A DNA stretch of 64,000 nucleotides from the NCBI GenBank assembly GCA_905250025.1, contig CAJNOJ010000402.1:17265-81264 (forward strand), given 5' to 3'. Under the pieces are notes generated by a model that made no database searches, had not been told where the DNA came from, and saw only the letters and a list, made by a program, of their open reading frames with translations. The DNA comes from Adineta ricciae. Its lineage: Eukaryota; Rotifera; Eurotatoria; Adinetida; Adinetidae. Shown piece by piece: positions 48,501-59,588 of the stretch. Position numbers and translations under genes: made by a program. Each line of letters starts with the position of its first letter. The stretch's first letter is position 1.

Positions 48501-50316
48501 AATCCTGAAGTATTTGCTCGGTTAAAACATCGATATTACAAATGTCATTTCACTAATCGTTATGTTCCTTACACAGCAATTGAAAACGGCAAATGTGATT
48601 GTGGATACATTGATGATTCCTTTTGCGAAGATGAGAGTGACTATGATACATTGATACAGACGACAATATCTTTTTCGACCACTTGCGATGATGTTCAGGA
48701 CTTACGCGCAATAGAAATAGATGGGCAAAATCATACAGATGAAACCGAGTGTCAACACTGGGAATGCGACAATATTTATACGCGTTGTGATAGAATTTGG
48801 AATTGTTTAGATGGGAGAGATGAAATCGGATGTAATTCATTGTCAACTTTATTTCATTGTTCTTCGGAACATCGAATATGTGTAAGGAACGACACACTGG
48901 AATTTACTTGTTTACCGAAAAATAAACTCAATGATGGCGAAGTCGATTGTCTCGGTGGTACTGATGAACCAAAACTTTGCGAGGTTGATGTCAAGTATTC
49001 CATGCGAGGAGGATTTTATTGTGTGAATAACGGCACTCCGACTTGTCTCGAAACTGTTGATCTATGCAATCAAAAGAAAGATTGTTCATTTGGAGATGAT
49101 GAACGATTTTGTTTACAGAATCGATCAGCACTACCGTATGATGGACTTTGTCGTCCTAGTGGCCAGTTGGTTACTTCAAATGTTGAAAGGTTCATATGTT
49201 ATAGTACAATAAGACGGAAGAAACTCAAACTGAAGCATTTTACAATCAAAGGATTCCATGAAACAGCTACAGAGGAAGAAAATACGAATGAATTATTAAA
49301 TGAGTATAAACCAATCAGTCTTCTTGACAATCGTCGTTGCCTTCGTGGTCTTGATGTACGCGTTTGGTTAAATCAACCCTTGAATCTTTATACAAGCACG
49401 TGTTTTTGTCCACCAAACTACTACGGTGATCAATGTCAATATCAAAATCAACGAGTAAGTTTAGCAATTCGATTTCATGTCTCAACTCAATTAAGACACA
49501 CTCAACTCGCCGTTTTAATTCTCCTTATTGACGATACTAACCAACGGATTGTTCATTCCTACGAACAATTTACTTATTTATCTATTCGAGATTGTAACAT
49601 GAAATTTAATCTTTATTTACTTTATTCCACTCGACCTAAACAACTTGACCGAACGTATTCAATTCATATTGATATTTATGAAAAAGTTTCTTTGAAATAT
49701 CGCGGAAGCTTTTTCTATCCGGTGAATTTCTTCTTCTTGCCAGTTCATCGTTTAGCATTCATCGTAAGCATTCCATTGGAAAATAATGATCAAAGTTGTT
49801 CGAATACTGAATGTCTTCATGGAAAATGTGTGACATATTTCAACACGAAGTAAACATTCTGTCAATGTGAACAAGGCTGGTCTGGGCAATATTGTCACAT
49901 TCCTCACCATTGTACTTGTTCATCGAATTCCATCTGTGTTGGCTTATCGAGTTACAATCGATCGATATGTGTTTGTCGGGAAAAGTATTTTGGTTCTGAT
50001 TGTTACATTCAGAACCGAATTTGCCATCGATTTCAAAGTGAAAACGATGGTACGTGCATTCCACGTGATGATTTCATGTTACCATCGACGAAACAGAAAT
50101 ATTTTTGTATTTGCCCAAAAGGTTTTAGCGGAAGTCGATGTCAACTTGTTGACACTGAAATAAATCTGATTTTCGACAAAGAGATGCAAATATCTCAGTC
50201 GATTTTTATTCACTTCTTACGAATTATTCCATATGGACAATCTGCGGTTATTCCTAAATCATCATCCGAAAGATTGACAACATTACAAACGGTATCTCAA
50301 GCAACAAATTCTATCA

Positions 50317-50759
50317 GAATCTATTGGTCAAAACCATTTCATCTCACTTTCATCGAAACATTGGATAAGACTTATTATTTAACTGTTCTTCAACCGATCT
50401 ATAATCATTCAATGACAATAATTCGAAGAATTAATTCATCGCATCGTTGCCCATCTATCGGGGAATTAGTGAATGAAACATTTGCTCAACTTCACGTTCT
50501 TCGTCGAATGAAATTGTATCATTTGATTTGTCAGCAGNGAATCTATTGGTCAAAACCATTTCATCTCACTTTCATCGAAACATTGGATAAGACTTATTAT
50601 TTAACTGTTCTTCAACCGATCTATAATCATTCAATGACAATAATTCGAAGAATTAATTCATCGCATCGTTGCCCATCTATCGGGGAATTAGTGAATGAAA
50701 CATTTGCTCAACTTCACGTTCTTCGTCGAATGAAATTGTATCATTTGATTTGTCAGCAG
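50317..50759. other. Assembly artefact: 221-bp exact repeat around an N
   Basis: Bases 50317-50537 and 50539-50759 are identical and separated by one N at 50538. This is the signature of two overlapping contigs joined without merging. It inserts 74 extra in-frame codons into the receptor gene. Confidence 0.93.
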
Positions 50760-51473
50760 TATTCTGTTAATTTGCAATGTTTTTACGATGATCTTCATCT
50801 TTGTTTATGTTATGATTATGTAGAGAGACGCTTAGCGAATTGCTTTCGATTCGATCATCATATGAAATTTGATTGTTACAGTCAAAATGATTGTGAAAAC
50901 GGTGGTCAATGTTTTCAAGATTCACCCGATTGTCCCAAGCGATCGATTTGTGTTTGTCGCTCATGTTATTATGGAAATCGATGCCAATTCAGTACAAGTG
51001 AATTCGGCTTATCGCTCGATGCTATTCTCGCCTATCATATTATTCCAAATGCAAATATTTTCCATCAAACGGCGATTGTTAAACTAAGTTTCTCGTTGAC
51101 AATTATGTTTATGATCGTCGGATTCGCTAACGGAGTTCTTTCGTTGATCACATTTAAGAATAAAATTGTGCTTGAAGTCGGATGTGGCATCTATTTATTA
51201 GGTTCGTCGATAACGACAATGTTAACAACGCTGTTTTTTGGATTGAAGTATTTCATTTATCTTTCGTCACAAATCTCTCCGCCGACAAATCGATCATTCT
51301 TACGAGTGGAATGTTATTCAGTAGATTTTCTTCTTCGAATTTGTTTGAATATGGATCAATGGTTGAATGCGTGTGTGGCAATGGAAAGAGCGATGACTGC
51401 GATTCAAGGTGTGCAATTCGTGAAGAAGAAAAGTAAAGAATTGGCGAAAAAAGTTATCGGTGTGGTTTTATTG

Positions 51474-51917
51474 TTCATTATTTTAACATCGATTCACGAT
51501 CCAATTCATCGAGAATTATTCGAAGAAGAAGACAATAATGATGAAAATAAGAAAAGAATCTGGTGTATTGTCAATTATTCTTCAAATTTACAAACTTACA
51601 ACCGATTTGTGAATTCATTCTTGTTTTTTGTTCCACTTCTCATTAATTTGATTTCGACAATTATTTTAATCATGAAAAAATCTCGTCAAAAGTCNTTCAT
51701 TATTTTAACATCGATTCACGATCCAATTCATCGAGAATTATTCGAAGAAGAAGACAATAATGATGAAAATAAGAAAAGAATCTGGTGTATTGTCAATTAT
51801 TCTTCAAATTTACAAATCTACAATCGAATTATCAATACCTTTCTATTTTTCGTTCCATTTCTGATAAATTTCATTTCAACAATTATTGTGATAGCTAAAA
51901 AGTCTCATCGACAATCT
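51474..51917. other. Assembly join of two non-identical gene copies
   Basis: The segment from 51474 repeats from 51696 after the N at 51695. The first ~118 bases are identical; then the copies diverge (helix 5 reads NSFLFFVPLLINLISTI before the N and NTFLFFVPFLINFISTI after it). The left contig therefore ends in a different allele or paralogue from the one the right contig begins with. Confidence 0.88.
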
Positions 51918-52566
51918 CATCTTCGAAAGCATCGATCTTACAAAGCTATGCTATGCGAACAAATTCTTGATCATCAACATTTATTAGTTGCACCTATTGT
52001 TTTATGTGCTCTGGCATTACCACGTTTGATTCTTTCCTACGTAACAAAATGTATGAATTCAACTAAAGATTCTTGGATATATCTGTCGGGATATTTTATT
52101 TCATTTCTTCCGCCGATGATTACTTTTCTTATCTTTGTGCTACCGTCGGAATTTTATAGAAGAGAATGCAGAAAATCAATTAGTAGGCGATCGAACAGCA
52201 TCTATCCATTCTCCCACTAAAACCTTCTTGGTATTCGCCTTTGAACATATGTCGTTTTTTTTTCATTGTTGTCGACGATGAGAATCTGGATGCGAGTAAG
52301 GATCGCTCGACAGATAACAGAATATTCTCATCCATCGTAGAATTATGAAAGCCTGAATATGTTGTGACGCATTTGTAATGTTAGTCAGCACAAAGGAGTA
52401 TTTCTTTACATCAGTCATTTCTTATTTAATAAATTTTCATGTATTGTCTCAACATTGACCACGTTCAAATGTTGTTCATAAGTTTCATGACTTTGATGAA
52501 CATCAGAAGGGAAAAGATAATATTTGTCTTCTATTTCTCATTCACACAGGAAAGAATATTGCACAT

Positions 52567-54033
52567 ATGAATCATGAAAAGAAACTTGTTATGAGCAAAT
52601 CTAATCTTATGGCGATCAGCAATCATCTCGAAATGTTCGCCATCATGAGAATATCAGGTAGCCATCTGTAGTATTCATCTAATCGGAGAATGAACGAGCT
52701 TCTCTTACAGCTCTTTCATACAACCAACCGAAATTTTGTTCAACAGTTGAATGGAATGCGGATGGACATACTTTCGCGTTTGATAAATCAACTGAGGAAA
52801 GATACCCGGTTCTATGTATCGATACGAGCAATACAATATACATTGCTTCTGAAGAGAAAGCTGAAATTCTACTTTTCTTTCGGAATCATACTTCGTTCCA
52901 GTCAATCAGATATCCATATCAGGCAAAACTATCTTGGATATTCGTGATCATCAATGGTGATATGTACACAAGTTATGAGAAATGGCTAGCGAGTACAAAT
53001 GAATTCATTCGAGTAATTGATACTAAATCAACTTGTTTTGATCTTTTCATCGATATCGAGAATAATTTATATTGTTCGATGCTTCATACGAATAAAGTTG
53101 CAAAAGAAATCATTGGAAGAAATGGAAATGACACTTGTATAGCTGGCACAAACTCTGTTGATTTTGCTCCGCATCAACTGAATGGTCCGATGGGAATTTT
53201 TCTTGATACAAATTTGGATTTATATGTGGCAGATCGTTTCAACGGTCGAATTCAATTGTTCCATTGGAACAAAATCAATGGAAAAACAGTGGCAGGCGCA
53301 AGCTCATCAGGTACTACTATTTCGCTCTTTCATCCTTATTCAGTGACACTCGATTCGAAGAAATATCTATTTATTGTAGAGCGTGGCAACAATTGTACAG
53401 TTGGATCAGAATCAAATGGATTTCGATGTTTACTTGAATGTGATAAGGAAATGAACACAATGCTCTATAAAACATCTAAACCGACAAAAATGAATCTCGA
53501 TGTGTTTGGAAATTTATTTGTTTCTGATCGGGACAGTTCTCGAATACGAACATTTGATTTACAAACGGATTCTTGTGGTAAGTTCCGTAAAATTCAAGAA
53601 AATATTTCAAGAAGAAGAACAAGCTCTATTGTTAATAAAAGAATGTTGGTATAGATTGAAAACAGCACGGATCATGAGTAATTATCATCTTGGTCTATTC
53701 TAGTGCATGTTTCGTCCACAACTCAGGCAGGGAATTCTTCGGTTTTAAAAAACGATCATCCATCATTCTCACGTACTTTGTTCTATCCTCCAAACTATTG
53801 CTACGCAGCTACAGAAGTAACTGTCAGCAAGATTGATGTTTATGTTCTCGCTGCTAATAGTATCATTGATCACTATAGTCATGTATACAAAGATCATTTT
53901 CATCGATATAATACGCCAAAAAAATCTAATTGCATGGATTGGCAAATGTTGTAATAAAGATCAATTTAAATTCACGCTTGAACTGCAAACCAACACGAAA
54001 TACATACTGGTTGGAACCATGGAAATCAACTAA
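52567..54033 (+). CDS. NHL beta-propeller protein (copy D)
   Basis: Exon 1 is 52567-52657 and exon 2 is 52711-53654 after a 53-bp intron. A C-terminal module follows at about 53703-54033. Exon 2 starts SYNQPKFCSTVEWNADG and contains NHL blades (GIFLDTNLDLYVADRFNGRI, LDVFGNLFVSDRDSSRI). Compared with copy C, exon 1 has lost 21 bases in frame, removing most of the hydrophobic anchor. The C-terminal module (FYPPNYCYAATEVTV, SIIDHYSHVYKDHF) is in a different frame and is itself shifted by one extra A at about 53925. Exon 2 is intact, but the full protein may not be. Likely role: an extracellular or membrane-anchored interaction propeller. Confidence 0.6.
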
Positions 54034-54511
54034 CATGCGCATGTTCATAAAACGATCATCTTTGAAATAGTAGAATATGATTATTATGCAAAACTTATGA
54101 TAAAGTATCTGACTAACACAATAGTTGATTTTATTTTCTCTAAATAGACGTTGAGTTACCTGTTAAATCAATCTACTCATCTGCATTGACAAAAGATCAT
54201 CCAACATAGAAGTAGCGCTCGCCGTGCCGACTCACTTAACCCTCGACTGTGGAGAACAGGTATTTTTTTTCGTGTCCACAACGTGGCACAAATTGATCTA
54301 ACAATTTTTTATACACGAAGAAACAGTTTAAATGTTTTGCGCAAATATATTTAATAACTTTCGAAAACAAAATACTCAATTTGTCCTACTCTTTTTGGAG
54401 AGGCATAAAAACCTCAATTTTATATTAGCAATACAATATGCAATAAGAAGAAAGAAACGATGGCGCAATACAATAAGCACTAGGGCCAGTTCAATCGAAC
54501 AACATCACAAC

Positions 54512-57500
54512 CAGAGACGTGCGGGGCAGGGTTTTTTCGTGCCCCGCGGGCCCCGTCCCGTGGTGCCTGTTAAATCCGCCCCGCCCGACCCCGTAGAGAA
54601 TATCTTGAAAGTCTTACCCGCCCGCCCCGCCCGTATTGCCCCGAGAATATTTGGTTTAATAATTGAATTGTAGGTTAGTGATGTGTTTTATATATTGTAT
54701 TTATTCAGCGAAATAGGACATTTATCACAAGACAATATTTAAATTAAGATGTTAAATTAGAAGCAGCAGATCGAACCAAAATCATATCGTTAACCAATGA
54801 TGGATTGATATTACTTCTTCTCTGCGATATAATAACACCAGCTGAGCTGAATGCGCGTTCAACTGCTGCAGATGAAGCAGGAACACAAAATATTTTCTTT
54901 GCTAACTTAGTCAAGTTAGGTAATAAACATTCTTGCTCTTGCCAGAAAACAAGAGGATTATCATCTTTATCATTCGAGCTAATGCATTTATTTAACTTCA
55001 TTTGTAAATATAATTCAAACTCACGACGAGCGTACATCGAGCTTGTTACGGTTTTCTTCGAATCGGAACAATCTTGGTCATCGTCGTAATTCTCTGTATA
55101 AGGCTTGAATTTTTTCTGAGGCGTAGGTGAAGTACTAGTAATTGTTTCTGATTGTGTTGACGTACCACCATTAGCTTGATTTGTCTCGATGATCTTAGTT
55201 AATTCTGCCCGAATTAAATCATAAGCATGGCTACGTTCATAATCTGTAGCAAGCTTGAGCATGCGTGTACGGGGATTAAGTACAGCAGCGATCCAATGAA
55301 GATCATGCAAATTAAACATTATTTTAAGCAATTGTCGAGTACGTCGTTTGAAAAAAACAATACCTATAAAAATTCAAATAATTGAATGGTTTTTCCTGTA
55401 TGGCTAATTACCTTTAGCAGTTTTGTTAGCTGCTTCGTCTCTTGTGACAACCAAACTCTCCAGCAGATACCAATAAGATGTAACAACTAGATGAAGAGAT
55501 GGTTTTCTAGTAGTTTGTACTCGTTCAATAACATTTTTCCATGGTGCAAATAAACTAGTTATAGCAGCTACACTTGGAATATCGATCGAAGGAAGAGTAT
55601 GAAGAACACCTTTATCACTTGCAATAGTTGTTAATGATGAATATGATGCAAGCACACTTTCGAGTAATTGTGACATTGTCAGTCAGCGAACTATAACTTC
55701 TTGTTTGATTGTTGGTTTTGACAGTTCTTGTAATAAAGGATTCCAGTTCACCTAAATTAAGAATGAATTAAGAAGTGAATAGAAATAGTCAGCTGTGATA
55801 TTCTATAGACATTACTCTCTTAACATAACAGCATAATTGCTTGCATCGACTTATCACTGCAAGTATTTGAGCGGCATAAGGAGGCAAATTTTCTTCGAGT
55901 ACATTTATATGATCACTTTCAGGTGACGACGATGATGATAAACTTCGAAGAGCTAATTCAATTGATTTTTCATCAAGAACCACTTCATCATCACATTCAC
56001 TTTCACTAGAATCTCGATCGTCATAATCCATAAGTCCATCGTCGTCACGAGTGGTAAAATCATTCCATGTTGATGGAGTAATACGTTGATCGTTATTCGA
56101 GTTTTTTTTTTCTTTTTTTCTTTCCGTTTTGTCTCGAGTGCCTGCACTATAGAATGCTCGCTTGAGCGCATTATTCAATCGATGAGGAAAGCAATGTACG
56201 ACTTGATAATCTTCCAACGCTTTTACTAAGTTGCTACCACGATCACATACGAAAGTTATTTTGTTCATACAATCATCAAGTCCAAACTTAGAAAGAGCAG
56301 AAGTGATGGCCTATTGAAGAAGAAAATAAGAACAATGAAAGGGTAAATCATTATTCTTCCAACCTTGCGAATATTTGGTGCACGTTTGTTTATTTCAGTA
56401 TAAGGTTCACAACATAATTCGATCGAATGTAAACTATTGCGTTCATCGATAAAATGCCCTGTAATTCCCAGATAATTATTTTGCTTGAATTTATCACTCC
56501 ATAGATCCGGACTAATTGCTAAAACGCCCTGTTCAGCTGCAGATTTCAATACACCACCTAGAGATGCACGAATATCATCCGCTTGTCTACTGATTTCTCG
56601 TGAGATGGACCAGCGTGATGGTACAATATCATTTCCACTAATATTTGATAAAGAACCTGAATAGAATAAAATAGATAATCAAAACGTTATGAAACTAGTT
56701 AGTTAGATATATTTCATACCAGTATTCCAAGTTAAACATTTTTGAATGATACTTATAAAACCTTCGTCCTCGACGATGCTGATTGGTCGCATATTTTGAC
56801 ATACCCATGTGCCAATTAATTTGGTTATTGTTTTTTTCTTTGCACTAATTAAAGGACTGTTGTTAGAATACACAGAAGAGGATTTGGAACTAAAAGTACG
56901 GATACAATCAGCGAATAAAACTAAGAGATGTATTACTTCAATGATGAAATAGGTGATGATGTAAATGGTAATTCTTTTGGACATTTGTGAGAATTTAACG
57001 ATTTCGTAGATCCATGTGTATATGTGTAAGTTGTGAAACAGGATCGGCATGATGCGAATTTGTTTATAACACTGTCACGATTATTTTCATCTCTTATTGC
57101 CGGAAGACCAAACTTTTTCCAGCATGGAGACGGTTTTGCATGATTGACATTTTTATTGTCCACAAGCACGTATTTTGTTGGTTGATCTTTTAAAAGTTTT
57201 TTTATGTTGATGGCATCATACTTCATGGGATTTTATGCATGTTCGGTAGATGTACAAACAGACGAAGATGTTTGACGAACATCTGACGTACCGTCATCTG
57301 ATTCACTAGACAATAATTCGTGTAGCTCGATCATTGATTGATTTCAGAGATTGATACAAAATCTGAAGAAATATATTTAATTATATGAGATTTCAATTGA
57401 TCTTGATTGATTATGTTAGTGAAATGATCAGGTTTTACTAATAAAAATCAAACAATGAAAAAAGATAAAGAACAAGCTCCATTCACGGTGATAGGTGCAG

Positions 57501-57688
57501 GATAATCAACCAATCGATATATCTCTTTGTGAAAAGTGTAAAATAACGATATCTATCGCTTTTTTTCGACGGTCCTCTACTATTACCCGAAAATTTTTTT
57601 CACCCGCCCGCCCCGCCTAAGCATCTAAAAAAGTCGACCCGTCGCCACGTGGCCCCGCGGGTGAAAACCCGTGACCCGCACGTCTCTG
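54512..57688. mobile_element. Complete-ended hAT transposon, 3177 bp
   Basis: Inverted ends CAGAGACGTGCGGG at the left, with the complementary CCCGCACGTCTCTG at the right. They are flanked by an 8-bp target duplication ATCACAAC (54504-54511 and 57689-57696). GC-rich subterminal tracts at both ends stand out from the AT-rich host. The transposase is on the minus strand. The element sits about 300 bases beyond the end of duplication D. Confidence 0.96.
54744..57226 (-). pseudogene. hAT transposase, near-complete, with nonsense codon
   Basis: Exons on the minus strand with consistent phases: an exon ending at 56720, then 56656-56364, 56310-55816, 55751-55412 and 55363-54744, plus a first exon from the ATG at 57226. 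The N-terminus has a BED-type zinc finger (CWKKFGLP…CRSCFTTY…HKC). The middle carries the RNase-H-like core (AISPDLWSDKFKQNNYLGITGHF, TFVCDRGSNLVKAL, VHCFPHRLNNAL). The end has the dimerisation domain (FWQEQECLLPNLTKLAKKIF, SSAAVERAFSSAG). A TGA at 55685-55683 replaces what is probably the Trp of the conserved R-W pair before LTMSQLLESVL. The join between the first two exons (~56930) is also out of frame. Recently active, now probably dead. Confidence 0.88.
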
Positions 57689-57696
57689 ATCACAAC

Positions 57697-58627
57697 CATA
57701 CACAACAGTTAACAATATAGAACGTCAAACAGTAATCTTAGTGTGCCCTAAGTCAATCCCACTTTCCAGGCATCCTCATCTACATACTTCTACCCACCAA
57801 CTTCACTACCACAAGACCACTCGCCATTCCATCCAGGGATAGGCAACTCCCAGAAAAAGCATCTCTAACTCCCGTTTATGAGTCCAACTGGAACAAACAC
57901 TCAACTACAAAAGAATACTTTTACCATTAATACAAATTTACTACGAATATCAACGAAAATCATCACTTACTCGTAGCAGTTTTATTTATTTGTCTTTGTC
58001 AAATTCACATATATTGAATAGGTTTAACTCAATGAATTAGGATCACATTTGACACGTCCGACTCTAGCGAATGCATCTTTTGATATCTGAATTTTTCGCC
58101 TACAGTGCATTTAGCTACGGTAATACATGCAATTATTTATTCGTCGTTCTTTTATTACTCCTAATATTAGTTGCAGTTGCATAAAAGTTGGAACACCTAG
58201 CCATTCCAAACCTCCCTCAGCTTCATATTCCATTACAAACAAATCGACAAGAACTGAACACCTAACCCACATAAAATCATCCACCAAGGCAACAGATCAG
58301 CCGATCATCGATTCCAGTCACCTACGCCCAGACAACCACCCCAAAAAGAGCCAATCAACGGTCACTCACACCCATACATCCACCAATGTGTTCACCCAAG
58401 AACCAAACCCACGTTTATACAATCACCCATAGTTCCACCCACACTCTCACCCCTCACCCTCACCCTCGATTGAAACTCTTCTTCTATTGGAATACTTGGT
58501 TCAATGTGTATAAAGGGGTGAATTTCATTCAAGAAAGAAGTAAACGTGTTGCGTAGTGGACCAGATTCATTTTACCGATTTGTATCACTGATGCCACAAT
58601 CATCCATGAGCCCTTACACCGTTACAT
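57697..58627. other. Intergenic, Pro/His/Thr-rich low-complexity frame
   Basis: C- and A-rich sequence (ccaccc, ctcaccctcacc runs near 58430). A 101-residue frame at 58127-58432 consists of S/T/P/H-rich low-complexity residues and is not supported as a gene. Confidence 0.5.
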
Positions 58628-59060
58628 TTTCAATGAGGGTGTGGGTGGGGTGAAAAATTTCTATGATTGGAACCTACGCTGAGACGAACCCGCTCAAGAA
58701 AATGTCGAATTCTGTCCGATGGTATCCTACATATCAGTCCTGTCATTCTGCTTATTCTCGCAACACCCCGCTTTTGAAAGCTGTTATTGATGAATAAAAA
58801 CGTTTTGAATTAAACAAAGATTTTTTGACAAAAGAAAAAAAACGATGAATATAATAATGAACAATAACATGAGAATGTGCATCGAAGTAAGGATAGTTAA
58901 CGATAGCGTAACCGAATTCATATATTCACCCTCGCTCTCACGCCATTTCATACGTCATATTTTTCGCATGCACATTGATTAACATTCTCACTCTAACGAT
59001 CCTCCTTAATAATCTCATCAGTATGTGTGGATTAGCTTTATATTGTTATAATAAAAACAG
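58628..59060 (+). repeat. Dispersed segment with short conserved ORF, copy 2
   Basis: Second copy of 32215-32730, starting in the same G-rich run (gagggtgtgggtggggtg). The frame GTYAETNPLKK…RWYPTYQSCHSAYSRNTPLLKAVIDE is preserved with the same stop. 59060-59588 holds no gene I can support. Confidence 0.65.
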
Positions 59061-59588
59061 AAGAAGGAAGAAAAGGAGAAGCATTAAGCAGCTGGCCTCG
59101 TAGAAAATAGTGACAGAGTGTTTTTTAGCTAACGAAAGCAATACTTTAAAGCTAAAACAGTTTATATGGAAAATTTTTCCATCCGTTTTTCTCTGATATT
59201 CTTTGGTCTATACATCAAACTTTCAAAATAAGGAAAAACACATGACGCCATTTAGATAAATGTGTCCGAATGAACCAACAAGGCCTTCTGGATCTAATAT
59301 TGCTTCAGTTAAAAATAAAATAATATTTTCTGCCATAAGCACGGTCTCCCTTCTGTCTCTTCCTCTTCGCTTGATTACGTCACCCGTAATATGTTTGGTA
59401 TGGTTTTCATGGTCACTAAAGGAGACGAGAAACACGTAATCAATGCAATCTATTTCTTAACATATTGCACAAATAAAGTAATAAAATCAAAGCTTTCTCT
59501 TACGCCATACATATTTATCCTTCACATTGGTGGCAGAAAATTTCAACCATCATTTTTTGCTTGTTCTCATTTATATGACACAATCATA

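Larger units (their letters stand above)
47043..52220 (+). pseudogene. Large LDLa/EGF/7TM receptor, one nonsense codon, assembly-disturbed
   Basis: One frame runs the whole length with a single stop, TAA at 49851. The ATG at 47043 begins a signal peptide (MLPTTCFFYLILISKLLAA). LDL-receptor class A modules follow, e.g. near residues 178-213 (EICDGKVDCLDGNADEEHC), 216-250, 570-597 and 658-690. EGF-like modules come next (CFCPPNYYGDQC, CQCEQGWSGQYC, CICPKGFSGSRC, CVCRSCYYGNRC). After 51070 there is a seven-helix domain with MERAM at the DRY position and a WCIV loop-2 cysteine. The stop codon falls inside an EGF module (CVTYFNTK-stop-TFCQCEQG), so it is probably a point mutation, not an intron. 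Two Ns (50538, 51695) add two duplicated 74-codon segments; without them the receptor would be about 1,580 residues. The whole gene is absent from copy C. Confidence 0.75.
39905..54208. repeat. Segmental duplication, copy D
   Basis: Direct repeat of 22004-32118, starting at 'gtgcatcagagctatctatt' and ending at 'gatcatccaacata'. It contains two blocks absent from C: 40287-41597, and about 46833-52427 with the large receptor gene. It lacks the two hAT-family insertions seen in C. Bases 40800-42500 hold no supported gene. Confidence 0.93.

Noticed and set aside
49851-49877. Reading the stop in the receptor as part of a short intron (GTAAAC...)
   Set aside because: The only nearby AG would give an intron of about 26 bases and would delete EGF cysteines; a nonsense change is simpler.
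47043-52220. Treating the two 74-codon repeats in the receptor as genuine protein repeats
   Set aside because: Each is separated by exactly one N and one pair is 100% identical at DNA level, which is typical of unmerged contig ends.
58127-58432. 101-residue plus frame rich in S/T/P/H
   Set aside because: Low-complexity sequence with no ATG context, domain or second copy; best explained by base composition.
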